A DNA stretch of 64,000 nt from Bradyrhizobium sp. WSM3983 (lineage in GTDB: Bacteria > Pseudomonadota > Alphaproteobacteria > Rhizobiales > Xanthobacteraceae), in NCBI RefSeq assembly GCF_000473045.1, contig NZ_AXAY01000005.1, positions 62,001-126,000 on the forward strand. The letters run 5' to 3'. Shown one piece after another: positions 7,977 to 15,482 of this stretch; the stretch's first letter is position 1, and every line of letters begins with the position of its first letter. Position numbers and translations under genes: made by a program. The notes beneath the pieces were generated by a model that saw only the letters and a program-made list of their open reading frames with translations, had not been told where the DNA came from and did not search any database.

Positions 7977-8869
7977 GCGAGAGCGGAATTGACGGTGAGC
8001 GCCGCAGGTTCATCGCCTGGGCGCTCACACCGAGCCTGATCGTGCTGTTTGCGGTCGCCGTGCTGCCGGCGATCTATCTCATCGTGACCAGCCTGACGCC
8101 GTTCCAGCTGACGACGCCGGGCTCGGCCACCGATTTCAGCGAGCCGTTCCGCAACTATCGCCTGCTGCCCGGCGACCCCCGCTTCGTCAACTCGCTGGCC
8201 GTGCAGGCCAAGCTGTCGGTCGCGAGCGTGCTGTTCCAGGTGCTGCTCGGCATGCTGCTTGCGCTGCTGCTGAACGTGCCGTCGCGCTTCGTCGAATTCG
8301 CCCGCACCTTCTTCCTGATCCCTATGGTGCTGCCGCCGATCGTGGTCGCGGTGATCTGGAAGCTGATCTACGCGCCCGACATCAGCCCGCTCTATTACGC
8401 GGCGCAAGCGCTGCATGTCACCCTGCCGGCGCTGACCTCGAGCGTCGACTTCGCGCTGACGTCGATCATCATCGCCGACACCTGGGAGTGGCTGCCGTTC
8501 ACCTTCCTGATGGTGCTGGCCGCGCTGCAGACCATTCCCGACGAATATTCGGAAGCCGCCCTCGTCGACGGCGCCAGCAAGCTGCAGATCTTCTGGTACG
8601 TGACGCTGCCTTTCATCACGCCGATCCTGGTGATCTCCGGCATGTTCCGCCTGATCGACAGCGTGAAGGCGTTCCCGCTGATCTTCCTGTTGACCGGCGG
8701 CGGACCCGGCACCGTCACTGAAGTCACCAACTACTATGCATACCTGCTCGCCTTTGACACCAACGAGATCGGCTATTCCAGCGCGGTCACCGTGGTGATG
8801 TTACTGTTGGTCTGCGGCATCAGCCTGGGCCTGGTCTGGATGGGCCGCCGCCGGGAGGCGCTGGCATGA
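7973..8869 (+). CDS. Sugar ABC transporter permease, MalF type
   Basis: A 298-residue inner-membrane permease with six predicted membrane helices, the first at about residues 12-32 (FIAWALTPSLIVLFAVAVLP). The EAA loop that docks the ATPase is visible as EYSEAALVDGASKLQIFWYV. The start is taken as TTG 7973, whose TTGA overlaps the stop of the preceding gene; no ATG is available near the N-terminus and the first codons (SESGIDGERRR) resemble the start of the next permease. It is translationally coupled to both neighbours. Confidence 0.88.
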   Translation: MSESGIDGERRRFIAWALTPSLIVLFAVAVLPAIYLIVTSLTPFQLTTPGSATDFSEPFRNYRLLPGDPRFVNSLAVQAKLSVASVLFQVLLGMLLALLLNVPSRFVEFARTFFLIPMVLPPIVVAVIWKLIYAPDISPLYYAAQALHVTLPALTSSVDFALTSIIIADTWEWLPFTFLMVLAALQTIPDEYSEAALVDGASKLQIFWYVTLPFITPILVISGMFRLIDSVKAFPLIFLLTGGGPGTVTEVTNYYAYLLAFDTNEIGYSSAVTVVMLLLVCGISLGLVWMGRRREALA

Positions 8870-9693
8870 GCGAGTCGTCCCTCCGCAAGGCCACGCCCGG
8901 CCGGCTGATCGCGATTACGGTCACGCTGCTCATCCTGCTCTCGCCATTCCTCTGGCTGTTGCAGATGAGTTTCAAGACCAACGACGAGATCCTGCAATTC
9001 CCGCCGCCGCTGATCTTCACGCCGACGCTGGAGAATTACGTCTCGCTCTGGCACAGCGCGTTCTCGACGTCCTTCGTCAACAGCCTGTTGAGCGCATCGT
9101 TCTCGACCGCGCTGGCGCTGCTGCTCGGTGTCCCCGCAGCCTACGCGCTATCGCGCTGGTCCGGCCGCGGCAAGCATGGCTTGAGCTTTGCCATCCTGGT
9201 GACGCGCATGGCGCCACCGATCGCCTTCACGATCCCCTTCTTCCTGTTCTACCGCTGGATCGGACTGCTCGACACCATCACCGGCCTCGTCCTGGTCTAC
9301 ACCAGCTTCAACCTGCCCTTGGTGATCTGGATGATGCAGCCGTTCTTCGACACCATCCCGGTGTCGCTGGAGGAAGCGGCGCTGGTCGACGGCGCGCGAA
9401 CGCGCACAGTGTTCGCCAAGATCGTGCTGCCGATGGTGACGCCCGGCATCGCCGCGACCGCGATCCTGTGCTTCCTCTACGCCTGGAACGACTTCTTCTT
9501 CGCACTGATCCTGACCCGCACCAATGCGCGCACCGCCCCGGTCGCCGTCGTCAACTTCATGAACTACGAAGGCTGGGAATGGGGTAAGATCGCCGCCGGC
9601 GGCTCGCTGGTGATGGCGCCGGTGCTGATCTTCTCGCTCGCGGTGCGCCGCTATCTCGTCTCCGGGCTCACGGCCGGCGCCGTCAAAGGCTGA
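8866..9693 (+). CDS. Sugar ABC transporter permease, MalG type
   Basis: A 275-residue inner-membrane protein with six predicted helices and the EAA motif SLEEAALVDGARTRTVFAKI. The tail SGLTAGAVKG is typical of MalG-type permeases (CUT1 group). ATG 8866 overlaps the stop of the MalF-type gene by four bases (ATGA). No ATP-binding gene follows: the next stop-bounded stretch at 9698-9748 encodes only 16 residues, and the next gene is on the other strand. The transporter must borrow an ATPase encoded elsewhere, as is known for some CUT1 systems served by a shared MsmK/UgpC-type protein. Confidence 0.9.
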   Translation: MSESSLRKATPGRLIAITVTLLILLSPFLWLLQMSFKTNDEILQFPPPLIFTPTLENYVSLWHSAFSTSFVNSLLSASFSTALALLLGVPAAYALSRWSGRGKHGLSFAILVTRMAPPIAFTIPFFLFYRWIGLLDTITGLVLVYTSFNLPLVIWMMQPFFDTIPVSLEEAALVDGARTRTVFAKIVLPMVTPGIAATAILCFLYAWNDFFFALILTRTNARTAPVAVVNFMNYEGWEWGKIAAGGSLVMAPVLIFSLAVRRYLVSGLTAGAVKG

Positions 9694-9738
9694 CATCATG
9701 AAGCTTCCGACCGAAACAGCCGGGCCGTCGCCCTTCGA

Positions 9739-9759
9739 GGGCCGCTGAAGAGGCGGCCC
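9739..9759 (+). terminator. GC-rich hairpin after the ABC operon
   Basis: GGGCCGC-TGAAGAG-GCGGCCC forms a 7-bp perfect stem 45 bases after the permease stop. No T tract follows in either direction, so it is a weak or factor-assisted terminator candidate between converging transcripts. Confidence 0.35.
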
Positions 9760-9786
9760 CCTCAGGGGGACGGTGAGAGAGATGCG

Positions 9787-10032
9787 TTACCACGTCTCCG
9801 CGCCGGGGATTTTCTTGCGCACCGCCATGCGCTGGATCCAGATGCAGCGGCGGACGGACCGATTGGAGCGGCCGACGGCGGAGATGCCCTCACCGGCCTG
9901 AAGCAGCGGCGCCACGGTCTCGCGCAGCGCGCGGCAGCGCTGCAGTTCGGCCTGCCAGTCGACGATCGCGGCGTCGGCGCATGATGCCATCAGCGCCAAT
10001 ACCGCCACGGCAAGACAAATCGTCCGCATCAT
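9787..10032 (-). CDS. Small exported hypothetical protein
   Basis: An 81-residue protein with an N-terminal signal peptide (MMRTICLAVAVLALMASCAD, cleavage likely after ADA near residue 22), so it is periplasmic; C18 is not in a clear lipobox. The mature part has two cysteines (QRCRALRE and RRCIWIQR) that could form a disulfide. Its ATG overlaps the stop of the ATC-hydrolase-like gene, indicating an operon. I do not recognise the family. Confidence 0.6.
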   Translation of the reverse strand: MMRTICLAVAVLALMASCADAAIVDWQAELQRCRALRETVAPLLQAGEGISAVGRSNRSVRRCIWIQRMAVRKKIPGAETW

Positions 10033-10367
10033 TCACTTTGCCTTCCCTTTGATTGGTCCGCAACGCGCCGGTAGCGGAAGTCGCAATGATCGGCGCCTTG
10101 CATGATGGTCTGCGTACGCGTGAGCCTGATGTCGGGGCCGAACCCTTCCGCCGTCGCAAAGTTGGCGGTGCAGGCCACGGCCTGGCCGAGATTGGCCTCG
10201 TTCTTCGCTGTCCAGAACTCCACGCCGAAGCGGCGATAGAGATCGCCGAGCGTCTTGCGCACCAGCGCGTTCGCACGCGCCTCGCCGAGCTCGGCCTGGA
10301 GCGCCTTGACCAGCGGTACCAGGACCTGCGCCTGGATTTTTGCCTGTTCGATGACCGACATGCTCAT
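10029..10367 (-). CDS. L-2-amino-thiazoline-4-carboxylic acid hydrolase-like protein
   Basis: A 112-residue protein whose C-terminal half (LYRRFGVEFWTAKNEANLGQ, FATAEGFGPDIRLTRTQTIM and the ending ADHCDFRYRR) resembles the ATC-hydrolase family, named after the enzyme that opens a thiazoline ring on the way to cysteine. Family members are usually longer, near 200 residues, so the enzymatic name may not apply. ATG 10367 is favoured since AGG lies six bases upstream; ATGs at 10373 and 10361 are possible. Its end overlaps the start of the small exported protein at 9787-10032. Confidence 0.55.
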   Translation of the reverse strand: MSMSVIEQAKIQAQVLVPLVKALQAELGEARANALVRKTLGDLYRRFGVEFWTAKNEANLGQAVACTANFATAEGFGPDIRLTRTQTIMQGADHCDFRYRRVADQSKGRQSE

Positions 10368-10596
10368 GGGCATCCTGCTCGTCTTCGATACTTCGATGTG
10401 CACCTGATCGGGCCCGCGCCGCAAGCGGCTCACGCCAAGCGTTTTCCTCGCTGCGACTCTTTCGCCTGTGAAATGGAACACATTTGAAGCGCCGTTTAGG
10501 TTGTATCGTGTTTAGGATGTAACCAAGGCGAATGGGACGAACGACCCCGTATCCATTTTCGATCATTCATTCTCGAACACAGAGTTGGAGTAGGCA

Positions 10597-11883
10597 ATGG
10601 ACGAACCCAAGCCACTCACCAGCACCTTCAACAGAACCGCAAACTTCTCCATCCACCAGGTCGATAGCGTGTTCAGGGCTGCCGCGCATGCCGCTGTCGC
10701 TCCCGCTGCGGCGCCGCTCGTCCTGCCACCCACGCTCGGGCCGCTGTCGGCCTTCACCGGCACATTCACGGGACAAGGGTTCAACACGATCTTCCGGCCC
10801 GACAGCGCGACGACACCGACCCAGATGCCGGGGCCGATCAACACCACCGACCCGCCCGACAACGTGCTGGAGCTGAATCTCACCGACGAGACGATGTCGT
10901 TCTCGAACAATCTCGGCTCGATTCCCAATCGCGGCTCGGGGCCGCAGGCGGATGCCTTCCTGAACGGCGTGCCTTATCTCCAGACCATCAACGACGTGAC
11001 CACGGGGACGCCGGTCGGCATTCACTTCGAGCCCGGCATCTGGCTCGCGGTGCCGAGCAGCACCAATCCGCACGAACCGTTCACCGTCGCGCGCATGGCC
11101 TCAATTCCGCACGGCACGACGATCACCGCGCAAGGCACCGCGCTGCCGGCCGTCGCCGGCAAGCCGACCATCGCGGCAATCGACATCACGCCGTTCTTCG
11201 GCGGCAATCCGGCCAACAAGTTCACGTTCCAGAATCAGACCGCGGCCAACAAGACGACACGCAGGCTGCCGCAGGACCTCACCGCGCTGATCGCCTCCGG
11301 CAAGCTGACGCAGGCCATGATCACCGATCCGAACACGGTGCTGCGCCATCAGATCGCGCATCAGACCATCAGCCAGACCATCATCATCGAGACCTCGACC
11401 AAACCCGGCACGCCACTATCAGGCGGTCCCTTGCCGGCCGTTCCTTCGGCCGGGCCGCATCCGCAGGCGCCGAACTTCGCCGGCGGCACCGCGAACATCG
11501 CGTTCCTGCAGGGCGTGCCGGTGCCGCCGCCCGGCGGCAATGGCGCCAACGCCAACGCGTTCCAGATGGATGCCGTGTTCTGGATCGAGACGGTCATCTA
11601 CGACATCGACGTGCCGCGCATCGCGTCGGGCGAGCCGCCGATCATCCTGCAGCCGCTGCAGAAGGGTACGGTGCCGCTGGTGCCGAGCTTCGTCGCCACG
11701 CTTCCGTTCGTGCCGAACAAGGGTTTTGCCGGCGGCCGCGTCCGGGTGGCGACGACGCAGATCCAGTATTCACAGAAGGTGATGCTGGATTTCAACGGCC
11801 TGACCTGGCCGCACGTCTCCGTCGCCTCGCTCGTGCCGGCAGCCCCAGTGCCGATCCCGGAGCATTTGTTGCCGCTGACGTGA
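10597..11883 (+). CDS. Conserved hypothetical protein, possible FABP/lipocalin-like ligand-binding protein
   Basis: A 428-residue protein without signal peptide or membrane segments. The sequence is rich in Pro, Thr, Asn and Gly and poor in charge. The segment LGPLSAFTGTFTGQGFNTIF resembles the first strand of small beta-barrel (nitrobindin/FABP-like) ligand-binding proteins; later parts look all-beta (GTTITAQGTALPAVAGKPT; MDAVFWIETVIYDIDVPR). A heme- or fatty-acid-binding role is only a guess. The start is ATG 10597; the region 10482-10596 is its promoter region. It stands alone between minus-strand genes. Confidence 0.6.
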   Translation: MDEPKPLTSTFNRTANFSIHQVDSVFRAAAHAAVAPAAAPLVLPPTLGPLSAFTGTFTGQGFNTIFRPDSATTPTQMPGPINTTDPPDNVLELNLTDETMSFSNNLGSIPNRGSGPQADAFLNGVPYLQTINDVTTGTPVGIHFEPGIWLAVPSSTNPHEPFTVARMASIPHGTTITAQGTALPAVAGKPTIAAIDITPFFGGNPANKFTFQNQTAANKTTRRLPQDLTALIASGKLTQAMITDPNTVLRHQIAHQTISQTIIIETSTKPGTPLSGGPLPAVPSAGPHPQAPNFAGGTANIAFLQGVPVPPPGGNGANANAFQMDAVFWIETVIYDIDVPRIASGEPPIILQPLQKGTVPLVPSFVATLPFVPNKGFAGGRVRVATTQIQYSQKVMLDFNGLTWPHVSVASLVPAAPVPIPEHLLPLT

Positions 11884-11905
11884 GCGGGCTTGCAGCTGCG
11901 AGAGA

Positions 11906-12121
11906 TCAGGAGCGCAGCAGCCGCAACGCCTTGCCCTTGTGCAGGGCGACGTGATCGGTCTTGTCGCTCTTGATCTCGTATTGCGGATCGTCTGGCGTCG
12001 CGTTGTGGACGTAGCCCTTGTAGTCGACGTCCTTGATATGCACGCGCCGGATATGGCCGCGGACGCGGCCGGCCTCGGAATTCCAGCTGACGTGATCGCC
12101 GCGCTTGAAGGGTTTGGGCAT
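11906..12121 (-). CDS. DUF2945 / HVA1-family TUDOR-like small protein
   Basis: A 71-residue protein that matches the hypervirulence-associated TUDOR domain family: it begins MPKPFKRGDHVSWNSEAGRV and continues through GHIRRVHIKDVDYKGYVHNA and DPQYEIKSDKTDHVALHKG. The family forms a small beta barrel of unknown function, widespread in rhizobia. It is basic and cytoplasmic. The full domain is present. It is transcribed alone, towards the end of the hypothetical gene at 10597-11883. Confidence 0.8.
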   Translation of the reverse strand: MPKPFKRGDHVSWNSEAGRVRGHIRRVHIKDVDYKGYVHNATPDDPQYEIKSDKTDHVALHKGKALRLLRS

Positions 12122-12236
12122 GCGGGAACAATGCCGGAGCGTGTGGCGCGTTCCAGGAGGCGGAGCTGGACGCTCCAGTCCGTCTACGCTCTTCGAGCTA
12201 CGCCGGACACGCTTCGCGTTGAGGCTGATGGATCGT

Positions 12237-12419
12237 GGCTTGCCTAGCCGAAGCGCGCGGCGGCGGCCCGCCTGTGCCCTTTGGGCTCCAGCATGGCATC
12301 CTTCACTCGGCTATCGCGAGCGAAGGTCTTGGCTTGCCTAGCCGTAGCTGGCGGATAGAGGCCCGCCTACGCCCTTTGGGCTTCGGCGCGGCATCCTTCA
12401 CTCGCTTTGCGAGCGAAGG
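12237..12419. repeat. Two direct repeats of about 90 bp next to tRNA-Val
   Basis: Copy one (12237-12326) and copy two (12331-12419) share ggcttgcctagccg, cccgcct, gccctttgggct and ggcatccttcactcg with gcgagcgaagg, with substitutions between these blocks. Each unit ends in a short hairpin (cttcactcg...gcgagcgaag). Copy two ends two bases before the tRNA. There is no gene in 12122-12420. Confidence 0.75.
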
Positions 12420-12420
12420 A

Positions 12421-12495
12421 TGGTGGGCGCGACAGGGATCGAACCTGTGACCCCTACCATGTCAAGGTAGTGCTCTCCCGCTGAGCTACGCGCCC
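12421..12495 (-). tRNA. tRNA-Val (anticodon GAC)
   Basis: The minus strand folds as a complete tRNA: acceptor GGGCGCG pairing with CGCGCCC, D-arm GCTCAGCGGGAGAGC, anticodon stem CTACC/GGTAG around loop TTGACAT with GAC, T-arm ACAGGTTCGATCCCTGT, and an encoded CCA at 12421-12423. GAC reads valine codons GUC and GUU. Its 3' end abuts the 90-bp direct repeats. Confidence 0.96.
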
Positions 12496-12569
12496 TAGAT
12501 GTCGTCTAGATCGGGTCGGGTCCCTATAACGGCTCGGGGGAGCCGGTGCAAGGACGGAAGGGCGCCAAT

Positions 12570-12929
12570 TTAGGCCGCCAGCATCTTGTTCACTTCGCTC
12601 ACCAATTCGCGCAGGTGAACGGGCTTCGACAGCACCTTGGCGTTCTTGGGGGCGTCCGAATCCGAGTTCAGGGCGACCGCGGCGAAGCCGGTGATGAACA
12701 TGATCTTGATGTCGGGGTCGAGTTCCGAGGCCCGACGGGCGAGCTCGATACCGTCCATCTCAGGCATCACGATGTCGGTGAGGAGCATCTCGAACGGCTC
12801 TTCCCGCAACCGCTGATAGGCGGCCATGCCGTTGTCGTGGGACGAGACCTGAAAACCGGCGTTTTCCAGCGCCTTGACCAGGAAACGGCGCATGTCGTTG
12901 TCGTCTTCGGCGAGCAGGATTTTTGGCAT
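12570..12929 (-). CDS. cpdR: CpdR-type single-domain response regulator
   Basis: A 119-residue stand-alone receiver domain. Acidic pocket D9-D10 (LLAEDDNDMRRF), phospho-acceptor D52 (LLTDIVMPEMDG), and the switch Thr and Lys in FITGFAA and LSKPVHLREL are all present. The sequence pattern is that of CpdR, which in Caulobacter-like bacteria is controlled by the CckA-ChpT phosphorelay and, unphosphorylated, directs the ClpXP protease to cell-cycle substrates. Length and motifs match the family exactly. It is divergent from the N-formylglutamate amidohydrolase gene. Confidence 0.9.
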   Translation of the reverse strand: MPKILLAEDDNDMRRFLVKALENAGFQVSSHDNGMAAYQRLREEPFEMLLTDIVMPEMDGIELARRASELDPDIKIMFITGFAAVALNSDSDAPKNAKVLSKPVHLRELVSEVNKMLAA

Positions 12930-12982
12930 GGCAGGAACGTCGAATCCCCAGAGGATATGCAGAGGTCACTAAGCCCGACAGA

Positions 12983-13011
12983 GGGTAAATTTGGGGTGAA
13001 AATCTTTACCC
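12983..13011. promoter_or_regulatory. Inverted repeat in the cpdR upstream region
   Basis: GGGTAAA at 12983-12989 and TTTACCC at 13005-13011 form a 7-bp inverted repeat with a 15-base spacer, 54-82 bases upstream of the cpdR start. It may be an operator or leader hairpin. The rest of 12930-13259, between divergent genes, shows no gene; I saw no TTAA-N7-TTAA CtrA site. Confidence 0.35.
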
Positions 13012-13259
13012 TGGGACGGCCGCGCTGCCGGGGTGTTGTGAACCGGAATGGGCCGCGAAGCAATCGAGCCGCGCCCATGCATCCCCGGCTCGCTGCCCAC
13101 ACGGTTAAGACATGTTCCAGTGCCGATCACATCTTTTCGCTTGGCAGAATGGTTGCGATTCCGGACAATGACGACACATAAGAGCCGCTCGACCGGCCGA
13201 ATCATTCGATCCAGGGCCGATGCTGGATCGTGCGGCGCGAAGGGACGAAGCCTGAGAAG

Positions 13260-14150
13260 ATGACCCGGTTTGACGGCGACAGGTCGCCAGCCTTCGAGAT
13301 CGTGGAGCCCGCCGAGTGGCGCGCGCCCGTTATCTTCAACTCGCCGCATTCCGGCTCGACCTACCCGGACGAATTCCTCGCCGCATCGCGGATCGACCTG
13401 CCGCAACTTCGGCGGTCCGAAGATTCCTTCATGGACGAGTTGATCGGGCATTTGAGCGATCGCGGCTTTCCGACCGTGCGGGTGAACTTTCCCCGCTCCT
13501 ATGTCGACGTCAATCGCGAGCCCTATGAGCTCGACCCCCGGATGTTCACCGGGCGGCTGCCGAGCTTTGCCAACACGCGCTCGATGCGGGTCGCGGGCGG
13601 GCTCGGGACCATTCCACGCGTGGTCGGCGACGGCCAGGAGATCTATCGCGACCGCATCGTGGTCGACGAGGCGCTGGCGCGGATCGAGACGCTGTACAAG
13701 CCCTACCATCGCGCGCTGCGCCGGCTGATCAACAAGGTGCACCAGATGTTCGGCACCGTGATGCTGGTCGACTGCCATTCGATGCCGTCGGTCGGCGTCT
13801 CTCGAGACGAGCCGCGCCGGCCCGACATCGTCATCGGCGACCGCTACGGCACCAGCTGCACGCCGCTGCTACCCGACCGTGTCGAGGAAACCATGACCGG
13901 GCTCGGCTATTCGATCGGCCGCAACAAACCCTACGCCGGCGGCTTCATCACCGAGCACTACGGCAACCCGGCGAGCGGCCTGCACACGGTGCAGCTCGAG
14001 CTCAATCGGGCGATCTACATGGACGAGCGCCGCCGCGAGCGCGGCCCGCGCTTTGCGCAAGTGGCAAGCGACTTCGGCGTCCTCGCCGACGTGCTGGCGA
14101 CCACGATCCCGTTCGGCGATCTCGGCCCGTTCCAGGCCGCGGCGGAATAG
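13260..14150 (+). CDS. N-formylglutamate amidohydrolase
   Basis: A 296-residue cytoplasmic hydrolase of the N-formylglutamate deformylase family, which releases formate and glutamate in the last step of one histidine-degradation route. Zinc-site and catalytic motifs are FNSPHSGSTYP near residue 25, DVNREPYELDPRMF, VDCHSMPSV and HTVQLELNRAIY. ATG 13260 is used; a GTG ten codons upstream (13230) is possible. The adjacent cpdR and hisN genes form a set common in Bradyrhizobium and relatives. No hut genes are nearby, so the physiological substrate may be another formyl- or N-acyl-amino acid. Confidence 0.88.
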   Translation: MTRFDGDRSPAFEIVEPAEWRAPVIFNSPHSGSTYPDEFLAASRIDLPQLRRSEDSFMDELIGHLSDRGFPTVRVNFPRSYVDVNREPYELDPRMFTGRLPSFANTRSMRVAGGLGTIPRVVGDGQEIYRDRIVVDEALARIETLYKPYHRALRRLINKVHQMFGTVMLVDCHSMPSVGVSRDEPRRPDIVIGDRYGTSCTPLLPDRVEETMTGLGYSIGRNKPYAGGFITEHYGNPASGLHTVQLELNRAIYMDERRRERGPRFAQVASDFGVLADVLATTIPFGDLGPFQAAAE

Positions 14151-14244
14151 ACGCGACTCTTTCTCGAACGATCGCGCTCTCTGCGAGAGGTGCGAATGCG
14201 TTTTCGCTTCGCAAGCGTATGCGCGCCAAACTGAAAACAGAGAC

Positions 14245-14281
14245 CCAAAGAAAAAAGGGCCGCTTCTGATGAAGAAGCGGC
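14245..14281 (-). terminator. Strong intrinsic terminator oriented on the minus strand
   Basis: GGGCCGCTTCT-GATGA-AGAAGCGGCCC (14255-14281) is a perfect 11-bp stem. On the minus strand it is followed by a T-rich run (complement of aaagaaaaaa at 14245-14254). It therefore terminates leftward transcription, yet the only neighbouring genes are rightward. Confidence 0.75.
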
Positions 14282-14286
14282 CCAAG

Positions 14287-14677
14287 TCTAGGGAGGAAAC
14301 GCCCAAGGAGGGCAGCGGTAACGCGAGAAGCGCTACCGCACCGCAACAATATGCGGCCGCGCCGCACAAAGTGCAAGGGCTTTTGAGCCGTTTCCCATGC
14401 AAAAACACATAGCTCATTTGCTTCCTGAGAAACCCAGATTCAGTTTCTTTGATAAGGAAATTCAATGGGTTGATAGTCATTTGCATACGAACAAGGCATA
14501 TTCGGAACTAAGTTTTCAATTTGATGTTCGATATTTGGCCGGCATATGGCTCGGATGGGGCAACCGGTATCCGCATCCAAAATACCAGGGTGCAAAATCA
14601 AGACAGCGCTGCAAGATCCTGCCGATTTGAGCTAGGCAGATGCGAACTTCACCCGACTTTCGTTTTGAGGATGCGCC
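14287..14677. other. Intergenic stretch, possible minus-strand small RNA
   Basis: No convincing protein gene lies here. The stretch is preceded, reading leftward, by AT-rich DNA near 14430-14520 that could hold a promoter, and ends at the minus-strand terminator 14245-14281. Inside are short self-complementary pieces such as agcggtaacgcgagaagcgct. This is the layout of a minus-strand small RNA or very short peptide gene of up to about 250 bases. Confidence 0.35.
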
Positions 14678-15460
14678 GTGACGGTGATCGACTTCTCAGC
14701 CTTCATCGGACGGCTTGCCACAGCCTCCGGCGAAACCATCCTGCCGTTCTTCCGCACCTCGCTGTCGATCGACGACAAGAGCAAGACCAAGGATTTCGAT
14801 CCGGTCACGGAAGCCGACCGCGCGGCCGAGGCGGTGATGCGGCGTCTGATCAAGGCCAGCTTCCCCCAGCACGGCATCGTCGGCGAGGAATTCGGCAATG
14901 AGCGCGAGGACGCCGACTATGTCTGGGTGCTCGACCCCATCGACGGTACAAAGTCCTTCATCGGCGGCTTTCCGATCTGGGGCACGCTGATCGCGCTCTT
15001 GCACAGGGGCACGCCGGTGTACGGCATGATGCACCAGCCCTTCATCGGCGAGCGCTTTTCCGGCGACAACGGATCGGCCAATTATAAAGGCCCCTCCGGC
15101 GAGCGCCGGTTGCAGGTTCGCCGCTGCGGCTCGCTGTCGGAGGCGACGACCTACACCACCAGCCCGCTGCTGATGAACGAACGCGACCGCGCCATTTTCG
15201 GCCGGATCGAGGGGGCTGCGCGTCTGTCGCGCTATGGCGGCGATTGCTATTCCTATTGCATGCTTGCGGCCGGCCACGTCGATCTCGTGGTCGAGACCGA
15301 GCTGAAGCCTTACGACATCGCAGCCCTGATCCCGATCGTGACCGGCGCCGGCGGCGTCGTCACCACCTGGGAAGGCAAGCCTGCCCAGGGCGGCGGCCGC
15401 ATCGTCGCGGCCGGCGACGCCAGGGTTCACGAAGAAGCACTCAAACTTCTGAACCAATAA
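14678..15460 (+). CDS. hisN: Histidinol-phosphatase, inositol-monophosphatase family
   Basis: A 260-residue member of the inositol monophosphatase fold used as histidinol-phosphatase in alphaproteobacteria, removing phosphate from L-histidinol phosphate in histidine synthesis. Metal-binding motifs are G-E70-E71-F, D86-P-I-D89-G-T (LDPIDGTKSF) and KPYDIAALIPI near the C-terminus. The start is GTG 14678 with TGAGG seven bases upstream. It sits beside N-formylglutamate amidohydrolase, as in relatives. Other substrates such as inositol phosphate are possible for this fold, but context and sequence favour HisN. Confidence 0.85.
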   Translation: MTVIDFSAFIGRLATASGETILPFFRTSLSIDDKSKTKDFDPVTEADRAAEAVMRRLIKASFPQHGIVGEEFGNEREDADYVWVLDPIDGTKSFIGGFPIWGTLIALLHRGTPVYGMMHQPFIGERFSGDNGSANYKGPSGERRLQVRRCGSLSEATTYTTSPLLMNERDRAIFGRIEGAARLSRYGGDCYSYCMLAAGHVDLVVETELKPYDIAALIPIVTGAGGVVTTWEGKPAQGGGRIVAAGDARVHEEALKLLNQ

Positions 15461-15482
15461 CAAGCGCGAGCGGGAGGCTTGC

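Noticed and set aside
9698..9748. Short 16-codon frame after the ABC permeases as a remnant ATPase
   Set aside because: The peptide (MKLPTETAGPSPFEGR) shows no Walker or signature motif, so it cannot be tied to an ATPase.
12237..12495. tRNA-Val as attachment site of an integrated element
   Set aside because: No integrase, no second partial tRNA copy and no cargo genes in the window; the direct repeats are palindromic intergenic units.
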